DNA of 64,000 nt from Paenibacillus mesophilus (GTDB lineage: Bacteria; Bacillota; Bacilli; Paenibacillales; NBRC-103111), in contig NZ_VCRA01000004.1 in NCBI RefSeq assembly GCF_005938385.1, positions 124,001 to 188,000 on the forward strand, written 5' to 3'. Made by a program: the position numbers and the translations under genes. Shown here one piece after another: positions 52,684-61,107 of this stretch (position 1 is its first letter; every line of letters begins with the position of its first letter). The notes under the pieces were generated by a model that was not told where the DNA came from, did no database searches, and saw nothing but the letters and a program-made list of their open reading frames with translations.

Positions 52684-53394
52684 GATGTGAGACCCCCTTA
52701 CACCCGAAATGTTCTCTCTACATATGGTTCGGTGTTATTTTTTTGTTTGCTGACGTAGCCGAATATGATTTTCCTCTCTTTGCATCAATTTGTCAAAATC
52801 TCTATTTGGCTTGATTTTGTCAGATTGTTTGGGAAAACCGTTATTCCTGCTATTGGAAACAGCAGGCTCGCGCGTTCCAGCAGATTCCTTCTTATTTTCA
52901 TCAAATTACGCTTTTTTTACTAATCGATTACATTTATGTTACACAATCCAGCGAAATGCGTGCGCGCCCCGTCCCCCCTATTATACTTGGCGGCCCGTCC
53001 GGAAAACAACCTCATGCAGGTCCTATTTTTGTTCATATACTTCGACCTTTTCGACTTTTTTCATCCTTAAACCCGCTTGGGGCTTGCCTTGAACGGTTTT
53101 GAAAAATCGCGGATAACCGTTTTCAAAACAGGGAATCATACGAAAAAAGAGGCGTCTGCAAGCAGAATCAAGAAACGTTGCCCGGCCGGCCGGGCCGTCC
53201 TCGCCGTTATTCCCTCGGACTTTATCGAACCCCTCCCTCCATAGTATAATCCGATTGTAAGCATCGCGTCTTGGGACGTACAAAATTCGACTGGATTGCC
53301 GATTTGCGCGGTTTTAACACTCCAGTAACAATTGTAGCTTACAATACGGGTGATTATACTCCGAGCCACATTTTATCCGGGAGGGGGCGGCCTC
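52684..53394. other. Gene-free stretch between GT2 and PAP2 genes
   Basis: This divergent gap holds no reading frame with a credible start and ribosome site. An inverted repeat TTTTGAAAA/TTTTCAAAA is at about 53096-53130 and could be an operator. The 86-codon frame at 53023-53283 has no family match and an unlikely composition. Confidence 0.4.
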
Positions 53395-53922
53395 ATGAGT
53401 CGTGTAGTCCATTGGCTTCAAACTCGGGAGCAGCAGCTTTTTTATATAGTGAACCGGAAAATACGCCATTCCGTGCTGGATTCGGTGCTATCGATCGTCA
53501 CGCATATGGGGGGAGCTACCTTTACGATAGCGGTAACGCTTCTGATCGGTCTGTTCGGGAGCGGAAGCTGGAGTCTCGCCGGATGGCAAAGTCTGGCCGC
53601 GCTCGCGGTTAGCCATATACCGGTAGCCGTCGTGAAGCGCAAATATCCGCGCCGCCGTCCCTATCTCGTCCTGCCGGAAACGAATATTTGCAAAAATCCG
53701 CTGACCGACCATTCGTTCCCGTCCGGGCATTCGACGGCCATCTTCTCCGTCGTTGTCCCTTTTATCGCGGCCGCGCCCGTTCTCGGATTCGTCCTGCTGC
53801 CTCTGGCCACGACAGTCAGCTTGTCGAGAATTTATCTCGGACTTCATTATCCGTCCGACTGTGCGGCCGGCATCGCCATCGGCACATGTGCCGGCTTCGG
53901 AACTATTGCATTGATCTCTTGA
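53395..53922 (+). CDS. PAP2 family phosphatase (lipid phosphatase type)
   Basis: This 175-residue membrane phosphatase has the three acid phosphatase motifs: KRKYPRRRPYLVLP (K...RP) near residue 82, FPSGHSTAIF (PSGH) near 109 and SRIYLGLHYPSDCA (SR...H...D) near 143. About five membrane segments surround them. Typical substrates are undecaprenyl or phosphatidylglycerol phosphates at the outer leaflet. ATG 53395 follows GGAGGGGG. It lies 68 bp before a diacylglycerol glucosyltransferase-like gene, so a joint role in membrane lipid metabolism is plausible. Confidence 0.9.
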   Translation: MSRVVHWLQTREQQLFYIVNRKIRHSVLDSVLSIVTHMGGATFTIAVTLLIGLFGSGSWSLAGWQSLAALAVSHIPVAVVKRKYPRRRPYLVLPETNICKNPLTDHSFPSGHSTAIFSVVVPFIAAAPVLGFVLLPLATTVSLSRIYLGLHYPSDCAAGIAIGTCAGFGTIALIS

Positions 53923-53989
53923 AATCGATTATTGTTAAGATATTCTATACTTTTATACCTTTTCCATTTTAAAGGTCAGGTGACGATGT

Positions 53990-55102
53990 TTGCGAAAGAA
54001 ACGGATTTTGCTGCTTTCCGAAGGCTTCGGAGCCGGTCACACGCAAGCGGCGCACGCTTTGTCCGTCGGACTCCGTCAGCTGTCTCCGGACCTGCAGACG
54101 CGAGTCCTGGAGCTAGGGGCGTTCCTGCATCCGACGCTTGCACGGCTGATCTTTTCCGCTTACCGGAAAACGATCGTCTCGAAACCCAAGCTGTACGGCT
54201 TCGTCTACCGCAAACAGTATAAGAAATCGCTGAACCGGCTAACCCGACTCGCGCTTCATCGCCTCTTCTACGGTCAGACGACCGAAGTCATCAAGCAGCT
54301 CCGGCCGGATACGATCGTCTGCACCCATCCGTTCCCGAGCGCCGTCATCTCGCGGCTGAAGCGAGCCGGGCTGTCCGTTCCGCTATGCACCGTGATTACG
54401 GATTACGATGCCCACGGCACCTGGATCAGTCCCGAAGTGAACAAATATTTGGTTTCCACCGAGGAAGTAAAGCGCAAGCTGCTGCTTCGCGGCGTTCCCG
54501 ACGCCCATATCGAGGTGACCGGCATCCCGGTTCACCCGAATTTCTGGCGGCAGCACAACAAGGAGGAGCTCCGTCTTCGGTTCGGCCTGCAAGCGGTGCC
54601 CACCGTGCTCGTCATGGGCGGCGGCTGGGGACTCGTCCAGCAGGAGGAGACGCTGCGCCACATGGCCATGTGGCGGGACCGGCTCCAGTTCATCTTTTGC
54701 ATGGGCAATAATGAAAAAGCGCTCGCGCGGCTGGCCGGCGACCCGAGATTCAATCATCCGAATATTCGTCTGATGGGCTTCACCCGGGAAATCGACAAGC
54801 TGATGGACGTCTCCGACCTGCTCATTACGAAACCCGGAGGCATGACCTGCACGGAAGGGCTGGCCAAAGGACTGCCGATGCTGTTCTACAGTCCGATTCC
54901 GGGCCAGGAGGAGGAAAACTGCCAGTACTTCACGGAGAGAGGCTTCGGCGAGCCGATTAAATCGCTGCAGACGCTCGACTTCTGGTTCGAGAAGCTGACG
55001 GCATCTACGGCAAAAGAAACTCGCCCATACGGCTATGCCGGCGGGCCCGTTGTCTATAACCCGATAACGTGCCATCAGGCGATCATGCAAATGCTCTCCT
55101 GA
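53990..55102 (+). CDS. UgtP/MGDG-synthase-like glycosyltransferase
   Basis: This 370-residue GT28-type enzyme has the MGDG synthase N-domain (RILLLSEGFGAGHTQAAHAL, YKKSLNRL), CTVITDYDAHGTW and the C-terminal sugar-nucleotide site VMGGGWGLV near 205, DLLITKPGGMTCTEGLAKGLP near 280 and PIPGQEEENCQYF. The family transfers sugar to diacylglycerol for glycolipid and lipoteichoic acid anchors. The start is TTG 53990 (RKKRILLL) after an AGGTG site. UgtP in B. subtilis also acts as a size regulator; that is not shown here. Confidence 0.85.
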   Translation: MRKKRILLLSEGFGAGHTQAAHALSVGLRQLSPDLQTRVLELGAFLHPTLARLIFSAYRKTIVSKPKLYGFVYRKQYKKSLNRLTRLALHRLFYGQTTEVIKQLRPDTIVCTHPFPSAVISRLKRAGLSVPLCTVITDYDAHGTWISPEVNKYLVSTEEVKRKLLLRGVPDAHIEVTGIPVHPNFWRQHNKEELRLRFGLQAVPTVLVMGGGWGLVQQEETLRHMAMWRDRLQFIFCMGNNEKALARLAGDPRFNHPNIRLMGFTREIDKLMDVSDLLITKPGGMTCTEGLAKGLPMLFYSPIPGQEEENCQYFTERGFGEPIKSLQTLDFWFEKLTASTAKETRPYGYAGGPVVYNPITCHQAIMQMLS

Positions 55103-55136
55103 TACCGGTCATTCGACAAGATTCGCTACTCCGACG

Positions 55137-55180
55137 AAGCATCTCGTTCCTTTTTTCGAGGGAACGGGGTGCTTTTTTTG
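55137..55180 (+). terminator. Terminator after the glucosyltransferase gene
   Basis: GCATCTCGTTCC and GGAACGGGGTGC form a 12-bp stem followed by TTTTTTT. Confidence 0.9.
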
Positions 55181-55275
55181 CATCTGTCGGCAAAATTCTC
55201 GTATCCGCACCGTTGTCCGCTGTGTTATTCTTGGCGTTGAAATAGCGCGGATCAATTCAACTCGGGAGTCGAGCC

Positions 55276-56019
55276 ATGGATCTGAATTGGACTCAAATCG
55301 TTCTTGCCCTGCTGGTCGCCGTCATGACCGGCTTCTCCAAAACGGGGGTTCCCGGGGCCGGCATTTTCGGCGTGGCGCTGATGGCGTCCATTTTCCCCGC
55401 GAAGCAATCCGTAGGTATGCTGCTGCCTATGCTCATCACCGCCGACATCGTGGCCGTCTCCTACTATCGCAGGACCGTTGCATGGAAGCATCTGGTGGTG
55501 CTGATCCCATGGGTATTGGCGGGTATCGTGCTCGGTTTTGTCGTGATGGACCGGATCGGGAACGGGCAGCTGTCGGTCATGTTAGGCATCCTTATATTGG
55601 CGCTGCTGCTGCTTCATCTGGTCAAGGACCGGCTGGAGCAGAAGCTCCGGTTTCCGTTTACCCAGACCGTATACTTCCAGGCGGCTATGGGTATCTTGGC
55701 CGGCTTCACGACGATGGTCGGCAACGTCGCAGGTGCGATCATGACGATTTATTTACTGTCGAAGGGGCTGCAGAAGCAGCAATTTATCGGAACGGGCGCC
55801 TGGTTTTTTCTGGCGGTGAACCTGATCAAAGTTCCTTTTAACGCGTATCTCGGATTAATCACGGCCGAAACCTTCGTGTTCAGCGCCTGGATGGCGGTTC
55901 CGGTCTTGTTAGGCACTTGGGTCGGCATCAAAATCGTACCGCGCATTCCGCAAGCCCGGTTTCAGGCGATAATCTTGATTTTGACGGCATTGGGAGCGGT
56001 ACGCCTGCTGCTTCTCTAA
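55276..56019 (+). CDS. TauE/SafE family sulfite/anion exporter
   Basis: This 247-residue protein has about eight hydrophobic segments and the TauE pattern: MTGFSKTGVPGAGIFGVALMA at the start, MLLPMLITADIVAVSYYRR near 55, and AGFTTMVGNVAGAIMTIYLLS in the second half. Members export sulfite, sulfoacetate or related anions. GGGAG lies ahead of the ATG. It converges with trmB; a GC stem (GCCCCGC/GCGGGGC) at about 56029-56067 lies between them without a T-run. Confidence 0.87.
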   Translation: MDLNWTQIVLALLVAVMTGFSKTGVPGAGIFGVALMASIFPAKQSVGMLLPMLITADIVAVSYYRRTVAWKHLVVLIPWVLAGIVLGFVVMDRIGNGQLSVMLGILILALLLLHLVKDRLEQKLRFPFTQTVYFQAAMGILAGFTTMVGNVAGAIMTIYLLSKGLQKQQFIGTGAWFFLAVNLIKVPFNAYLGLITAETFVFSAWMAVPVLLGTWVGIKIVPRIPQARFQAIILILTALGAVRLLLL

Positions 56020-56093
56020 GACGAACGGCCCCGCGGAAGCGGAACGGATCCGACTCCTGCGGGGCTGATAGAACGGCTGTATCCGCATCCGTT

Positions 56094-56804
56094 TTATTGC
56101 TCTTCCTTGGCAAGCGAAGCTTGATGCTCCGCCAAGGCGTCTTGGCCGATAACAGCTTCCAGCCGGTAAATCGGCATGCCCTGGTCGAAAAATTTGCCCT
56201 CGTATTCGGTCATGACGTTGTCCGGTGCAGGCCCATCCTTGTGTAGATCGAGCGATATGCGGCGCAGCCGGACGTTCATATCGGCGAACGAATTCAGCGA
56301 AAACTCGAATAGCGAACGGGAATCGGTCTTGAAGTGGATCTCCCCCAGGCTGTCCAGCAGCCTGACGTATTTTTGGACGAACCCGGCATGCGTCAGCCGC
56401 CGGCGGGCATGCTTCTTCTTCGGCCACGGATCGCTGAAGTTCAAGTAAATGCGCCGCAGCTCGCCCTCGTCGAATACGTCCTCGATATGCTCGATGTTGA
56501 AGAGCGCCAAGGCGAGGTTGTCCGGCGCGCTTCCGTCTTCCCGGCCGGCGGCGGTTCTCGCTTTCTCGCTCGCCCTTCGGATCAGCTCGTCGTACATGTC
56601 TACGCCGATAAAATTGCGATCCGGATGAACACAGCTCATTTCGCTGATGAATTTGCCTTTGCCCATGCCGAGCTCGACATGAATCGGCTTGTCGTTGCCG
56701 AACCATTCGGCCCACCGGCCCCTCCACTCCGCCGGATTCATGACGACGAGATCGTTCTGGCGTTCGATCGTCTCGCGTATGCCTTTCCTGCCCCTCAGAC
56801 GCAT
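56094..56804 (-). CDS. trmB: tRNA (guanine-N7-)-methyltransferase
   Basis: TrmB methylates G46 in the variable loop of tRNA. The 236-residue protein has MRLRGRKGIRETIE, the SAM site VELGMGKGKFISEMS near residue 49, NFIGVDMYDELI, YLNFSDPWPKKKHARRRLTH near 130 (the family signature) and the C-terminal TEYEGKFFDQGMPIYRLEA. ATG 56804 is preferred to GTG 56819 since it has GGGGGA in range and begins the conserved region. Confidence 0.96.
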   Translation of the reverse strand: MRLRGRKGIRETIERQNDLVVMNPAEWRGRWAEWFGNDKPIHVELGMGKGKFISEMSCVHPDRNFIGVDMYDELIRRASEKARTAAGREDGSAPDNLALALFNIEHIEDVFDEGELRRIYLNFSDPWPKKKHARRRLTHAGFVQKYVRLLDSLGEIHFKTDSRSLFEFSLNSFADMNVRLRRISLDLHKDGPAPDNVMTEYEGKFFDQGMPIYRLEAVIGQDALAEHQASLAKEEQ

Positions 56805-56932
56805 TCGAATATCCCCCACAATTCGGTTAGCTTATACGAAATAACATCTTAGTCTATTTCCATTCAAAAGAAAAGCGATCCTCCTCGCGCGATGACCGCC
56901 CAAGCAACAATTCCAGCATAATTTCCGTACAG

Positions 56933-56995
56933 CAAAAAAGAACGCGGCATTCGTCCCGCATCGAATCGATGCGTTGCGAACGCGGCGTTCTCGCC
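56933..56995 (-). terminator. Terminator of the 57.0 kb small gene
   Basis: A long stem with GAACGC...GCGTTC arms and an inner GCATCGATTCGATGC palindrome is followed by TTTTTTG on the minus strand. Confidence 0.85.
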
Positions 56996-57012
56996 TCATT
57001 TCGACAACAGTC

Positions 57013-57213
57013 TTAAACGTCCAGCGAGCGGCGATGATCGCCGTGCGGCATCATTTTGTTCTCAAGCACCTTCTGCACCTTTTTCTTCGCATTCAATGCA
57101 ACCTTGCTCTCCGGACGGAAGCGGATTCCGCCGCTAAGCGCCATCGCTTCTTTAACCGTAAGTTCTACCATAACCGTTTCTTCGCCGTTTGGAATTTCAA
57201 ACGATGTATGCAT
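57013..57213 (-). CDS. Small hypothetical protein
   Basis: This 66-residue soluble protein begins MHTSFEIPNGEETVMVELTV and has a basic helix (KVALNAKKKVQKVLENKMM). AGGTG lies 6 nt ahead of ATG 57213. It has a strong terminator and no co-transcribed gene. I do not recognise a family. The following 57214-57459 stretch holds no gene I can support. Confidence 0.6.
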   Translation of the reverse strand: MHTSFEIPNGEETVMVELTVKEAMALSGGIRFRPESKVALNAKKKVQKVLENKMMPHGDHRRSLDV

Positions 57214-57459
57214 GGTCTTCACCTCAATCGATTATTTTTTACCAGTATGCCCTGAGTCGACGAGAATTAGATCACAACTGCGAGAAGTGCGGTGGATAAA
57301 GGTTTTCCTTGGTTTTAATATAACACATCATGTAAGGTTTCGCAAGGAAAAAAGCCGTTTTGACAAGCCTTTTTCGCAACATATTATGCTCCAAAATGTG
57401 CTAAAAAGAGCGCTTGCAAATCGTCAACTTTCAACAAAATCGGTCCATTGCCGGGCCGG

Positions 57460-57918
57460 TCAGTAGTGGCAGTTCAGCTTGTTCCACGTCTCGATATGTC
57501 TTGACGGTTTCCCGAAAAACAGGCACGCCTGCTGCACGGTGCCGGGACGGAACGTCATCACCGCATAATACGTTTGCCGCTCCCCGTCTTGGATAAATTC
57601 GATATTGGCCCTTCCGTCGCCGTGTTCGGGATCATGGGGGACTTCAAGGCTGTCATAGCCGACCGCGTAAAACCCGTCCCGCTTCAGCTGCTCCATCCCG
57701 GCGATCCACTCCTGCTTGCGGGAATGGCCGATCGACTTGGCCGCCTGCTCGAAGCCGCCGCTTGCCACATCGCTCAGAAACGACGCTGCCGCCTTTTTGT
57801 TCACCGGGTTCAGAAATAAACCGACCGCCTTGTACGGCGCTATCATAAACAGCAGCATCAGCCCCATCCCGGCAAGCAGCACCAGCTGCGCAATCGTAAG
57901 TGCAACTTTTTGGTACAT
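57460..57918 (-). CDS. Membrane-anchored hypothetical protein
   Basis: This 152-residue protein has one N-terminal membrane segment (about 7-30, AQLVLLAGMGLMLLFMIAPY) and an outer domain that resembles a DUF4878- or NTF2-like fold (KKAAASFLSDVASGGFEQAAK, FYAVGYDSLEVPHD, ANIEFIQDGERQTYYAVMTF). ATG 57918 has GGAGG at 8 nt. It is divergent from the radical SAM gene. The function is unknown. Confidence 0.65.
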   Translation of the reverse strand: MYQKVALTIAQLVLLAGMGLMLLFMIAPYKAVGLFLNPVNKKAAASFLSDVASGGFEQAAKSIGHSRKQEWIAGMEQLKRDGFYAVGYDSLEVPHDPEHGDGRANIEFIQDGERQTYYAVMTFRPGTVQQACLFFGKPSRHIETWNKLNCHY

Positions 57919-58068
57919 TCCCATTCCCTCCGGCCTCCGGTTTTCCTTAATATTACCAATCGGCGCAAACTCTTACAAACAAGCCGCCGATCCATTCGCT
58001 TCGCTTGCGCCTGCGCATTCTGGTACAATAGAAGAAGGAATATGAGATAAGGACCATAAAGGAGCCCT

Positions 58069-59031
58069 ATGATGAACGCACTCCCTTCCGCCGTCGGTCC
58101 CCGCCTATGGGGCGACAACAAGCGGTTTCATACGTGGAATTACGAAATGCGCGAGCAATTCGGCACAAAAGTATTTAAAGTGATGCTGGACGCCGGATTT
58201 ACGTGTCCGAACCGGGACGGCAAAATCGCTACGGGCGGCTGCACGTTTTGCAGCGCGAGAGGCTCGGGCGACTTTGCCGGAAGCCGGCGCGACGATCTCG
58301 TCACCCAGTTCAACAAAATTCGCGACCTGCAGCACCAGAAATGGCCGGAGGCGAAATATATCGGCTACTTCCAGGCATATACGAACACGTATGCGCCCGT
58401 TGAGGAGCTGCGCGAATACTACGAGGTTATATTGCAGCAGCCCGGGGTGGTCGGTCTGTCGATCGCAACCCGGCCCGACTGCCTGCCGGACGACGTCGTC
58501 GACTATTTGGCGGAGCTGAGCGAGCGTACCTATTTATGGGTCGAGATGGGCCTGCAGACGGTCCATGAGAAAACGTCCGAGCTGATCAACCGGGCCCACG
58601 ATACGCAATGTTATCTGGAAGCCGTAGAGAAGCTGCGGCGGCGAAATATCCGCGTGTGCGCCCATATCATTTACGGACTGCCGGGCGAGACGCACGAGAT
58701 GATGCTGGATACGGCGAGAGCGGTAGCGGCGATGGACGTGCAGGGCATCAAGGTTCATTTGCTTCATCTGATGCGCAAGACGCCGATGGTGAAGCAGTAC
58801 GAAGCCGGACTTGTCCGTTTCCTGGAGAAAGACGAGTATGTAAAGCTTGTAGTCGACACACTGGAGCTGCTGCCGCCCGAAATGATCGTACACCGCGTAA
58901 CCGGCGACGCTCCGCGCGATCTGCTGATCGGTCCGATGTGGAGTCTGAAGAAGTGGGAAGTGCTGAACGCAATCGATGCGGAGCTCGTTTCCCGCAATAC
59001 GTGGCAAGGCAAACGGTGGACCGGCGGGTGA
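58069..59031 (+). CDS. YtqA-type radical SAM protein (TIGR01212)
   Basis: This 320-residue radical SAM enzyme has an unusual cluster motif, FTCPNRDGKIATGGCTFCSARGSGDF (near 44-69; three Cys with long spacing), and VVGLSIATRPDCLPDDVVDYLA, WVEMGLQTVHEKTSELINRAH, CAHIIYGLPGETHEM and PPEMIVHRVTGDAPRDLLIG. It matches B. subtilis YtqA, which has been linked to wobble-uridine modification (mnm5-type); the partner methyltransferase gene ytqB, often adjacent, is missing here. AAAGGAG precedes the ATG. Confidence 0.9.
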   Translation: MMNALPSAVGPRLWGDNKRFHTWNYEMREQFGTKVFKVMLDAGFTCPNRDGKIATGGCTFCSARGSGDFAGSRRDDLVTQFNKIRDLQHQKWPEAKYIGYFQAYTNTYAPVEELREYYEVILQQPGVVGLSIATRPDCLPDDVVDYLAELSERTYLWVEMGLQTVHEKTSELINRAHDTQCYLEAVEKLRRRNIRVCAHIIYGLPGETHEMMLDTARAVAAMDVQGIKVHLLHLMRKTPMVKQYEAGLVRFLEKDEYVKLVVDTLELLPPEMIVHRVTGDAPRDLLIGPMWSLKKWEVLNAIDAELVSRNTWQGKRWTGG

Positions 59032-59121
59032 TGTTTGCGCGAAGACGGAACTAGCTATTCCGTAGCACAACCCCCATAACCGGAAAACAAAACGGAATCG
59101 GAACGGATGGGCGGTTTTGCG

Positions 59122-59298
59122 TCATGCCGGTAGCTGTTGATGGTAACCAAATTTACTCCAGCTCATCCGTAACCTCCTCCTACAGCTCCAACGAAACGTA
59201 TCCGTCAGCTTCAAAATGCACAGCCGCATAAAGGCATCATAAATACCTACGAAATCCAACACCGTCATGTTGTCGAACAGGATAAACGCCACTTTCAT
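59122..59298 (-). pseudogene. DJ-1/PfpI family gene fragment
   Basis: The reading MKVAFILFDNMTVLDFVGIYD is the start of a DJ-1/PfpI protein (FILFDGMTALDFVG is usual). After about 28 residues the similarity stops, and the frame ends at 59122 after 58 codons. The downstream bulk of the gene is absent. Its ATG overlaps the stop of the GNAT gene (ATGA), so a coupled second gene was truncated. Confidence 0.7.
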
Positions 59299-59822
59299 GG
59301 CAAATCGCCTCCCGCTTCTTTTTCGTACAGTGAGGCCGCCCAGCCGTCTCCGTCCTTTCGACCCGCATAACGATAGCCCGCTTCGCGGTAGTATGCATTA
59401 AGTCGCTCGTTGGCTGCCATGCAATCGAGCCTGAGCCAGCGTTTTCCCCTCGACGCCGTTTCGGCCTCCGCCCATCGCAACAGTAGAAGGCCGACGCCGT
59501 TCCCCGCGGCTTCCCGCTTCACCACGAACCGGTGCAAATACAGCGCGTCGGCCGGCCGAACTCCCCATAGTGCCGGGTCCGTCTCGTGAAGCTCGAACGC
59601 TCCGACGATTGTTCCGCCACAGACCGCTTTGTATACCAAACGACGGTCGATCTTATCCGCGGTTTGCTCAAGCCCGAATTGCGAAACCCGCCACTGGTTG
59701 ATGCCTTTGGAACGAATCCATTCCGCCGCTTCCCTCAGCAGCATGACTAATTGTGCCGCATCCTCGGATGTCGCAAGCGTTACCGTTAACACGCTCTTGT
59801 CGGAAAACTTGCATTCCATCAT
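59295..59822 (-). CDS. GNAT family N-acetyltransferase
   Basis: This 175-residue acetyltransferase has VCGGTIVGAFELHETDP, LYLHRFVVKREAAGNGVGLLLL with the acetyl-CoA (R/Q)xxGxG/A-type loop near 107, LRLDCMAANERLNAYYREAGYRYAG near 130. It is complete. Two ATGs at the start are both usable. It is coupled by an ATGA overlap to a DJ-1 fragment. The substrate is unknown. Confidence 0.85.
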   Translation of the reverse strand: MMECKFSDKSVLTVTLATSEDAAQLVMLLREAAEWIRSKGINQWRVSQFGLEQTADKIDRRLVYKAVCGGTIVGAFELHETDPALWGVRPADALYLHRFVVKREAAGNGVGLLLLRWAEAETASRGKRWLRLDCMAANERLNAYYREAGYRYAGRKDGDGWAASLYEKEAGGDLP

Positions 59823-59860
59823 TCTTCACTCCGTTTCCACTGGGATACAACGGAACAAAT

Positions 59861-59921
59861 CCCCCAGAAGTGAAGCTGGCCTCCGAAGCCGATTCCGATT
59901 ACTTCTGGGGGAGCCCCCGTT
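59861..59921. repeat. CCCCCGAAAGT hairpin repeat, copy 3
   Basis: CCCCCAGAAGT (59861-59871) and ACTTCTGGGGG (59901-59911) form a perfect stem. The interior keeps GTGAAG, TCCGAAG and TTCCGATTACTT, as in the copies at 51.1 kb. It lies 36 bp upstream of the GNAT start. Confidence 0.75.
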
Positions 59922-59956
59922 ATCCACAGAAATTAGCTTCGCATAATTTCCTATGC

Positions 59957-59996
59957 AGCAAAAAAAGCGTCCGGCCGAAATCGGCCAAACACTTTG
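59957..59996 (-). terminator. Terminator of the 60.1 kb AraC gene
   Basis: GGCCGA/TCGGCC with outer AGTGT/ACGCT-like pairing is followed by TTTTTTTGC on the minus strand, about 110 bp after the AraC stop. Confidence 0.65.
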
Positions 59997-60103
59997 CCCA
60001 GGCGTACGGCGATATGACGCTGCGCTCCCCCATGGTTGCCCATGTTACGCCAGTTACGCAGCGAGCTTGATACCCTGATATTATCAGAACATTCGGAATA
60101 TTG

Positions 60104-60979
60104 TCAATCGACGATTTGCAGACGCCGGTTATCGTGCGTATTCGTCAACCCTTTCCGGTAATCGGTCGGCGATACGCCGATATATTGGCGGAATACTTTG
60201 CCGAAATAGCTGACGTTGTCGAATCCCGTCTGCCGGGAGACGGCTTCTACAGGCTGCCCCGTATTCCGCAGTAGTCCGGCCGCCTCCTCGACGCGGATTT
60301 TGCGGAGATAATGGATCGGCGTGACGCCCGTGTACATTTTGAACACTTTGCAGAAATGGTGCTTCGATATACCGGCCGCTTCGGCAATATCGTCCAAGCT
60401 GATCGGGCTTCCGACATTGCGTTCCATAAATCGCTTCGCCAGCTGCAGCGAATCGGGCATCGGACGGGAGCCTTGGTTATGCCCTTCGGCGATGCGCTCG
60501 AATGCCAGCAGCCATTCGAACAAACGCAGCGACATCCGGTATTTGTCGCGAAACCCTTGCTCCGCGGCATCTTGGTACATGCTCCACATGAGACGGATCG
60601 GCTCGGAATCGTCCCGGAACGAGGCGACGTGGCCGAAGGAGCGGATAAAATGCTGCCAATAGTCGGGCAAAGCTCCGCCCAAGGCCCGAATCCATATAAA
60701 CTCCCACGGCTTGCGCCCTTCCGGCGGGTAAAAATAGCGGTGCTCGCTCGGGATGGTGACGAAAAACCCGTGGTTTTTCGGTACTTTGTAGGTCACTCCC
60801 CCTACCGTAATCGCCCCTTCCCCGGAAAGCGTGTACTGAAACAAATGACCGCTGCCGGGCCGATTCATGCCGTCCTGCCCGTATGAACCGTCGACCGCTT
60901 CGCCCCAGCCGATCGATTCCATGACGTACAGCCGCTCGGGGATGCTTTCGCTAAGGTGAAACCCATAGGAAGTACGCAT
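60104..60979 (-). CDS. AraC family regulator divergent from a Gfo/Idh gene
   Basis: This 291-residue regulator has an N-terminal cupin arm (GSGHLFQYTLSGEGAITVGG, HGFFVTIPSEHRYFYPP) and two C-terminal helix-turn-helix motifs (ISLDDIAEAAGISKHHFCKV, QPVEAVSRQTGFDNVSYFGK), then the signature RQYIGVSPTDYRKG. It is divergent from the dehydrogenase at 61.1 kb with 128 bp between, so it is the likely controller of that gene. It has a separate terminator. Confidence 0.88.
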   Translation of the reverse strand: MRTSYGFHLSESIPERLYVMESIGWGEAVDGSYGQDGMNRPGSGHLFQYTLSGEGAITVGGVTYKVPKNHGFFVTIPSEHRYFYPPEGRKPWEFIWIRALGGALPDYWQHFIRSFGHVASFRDDSEPIRLMWSMYQDAAEQGFRDKYRMSLRLFEWLLAFERIAEGHNQGSRPMPDSLQLAKRFMERNVGSPISLDDIAEAAGISKHHFCKVFKMYTGVTPIHYLRKIRVEEAAGLLRNTGQPVEAVSRQTGFDNVSYFGKVFRQYIGVSPTDYRKGLTNTHDNRRLQIVD

Positions 60980-61107
60980 AATATTTTACTACTCCAATCT
61001 CAATTAATTACTGTTGAATCCTTGCATGCGGCAGAGTACTTTTAAATTATGCAATCAACAATTGCAACAATATTATATCATAATCGGGAAAGGACGCTGT
61101 ATAAGTC

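Noticed and set aside
53023..53283. 86-codon minus-strand gene
   Set aside because: It has no plausible ribosome site, no family, and ends in a low-complexity Lys/Val/Glu string.
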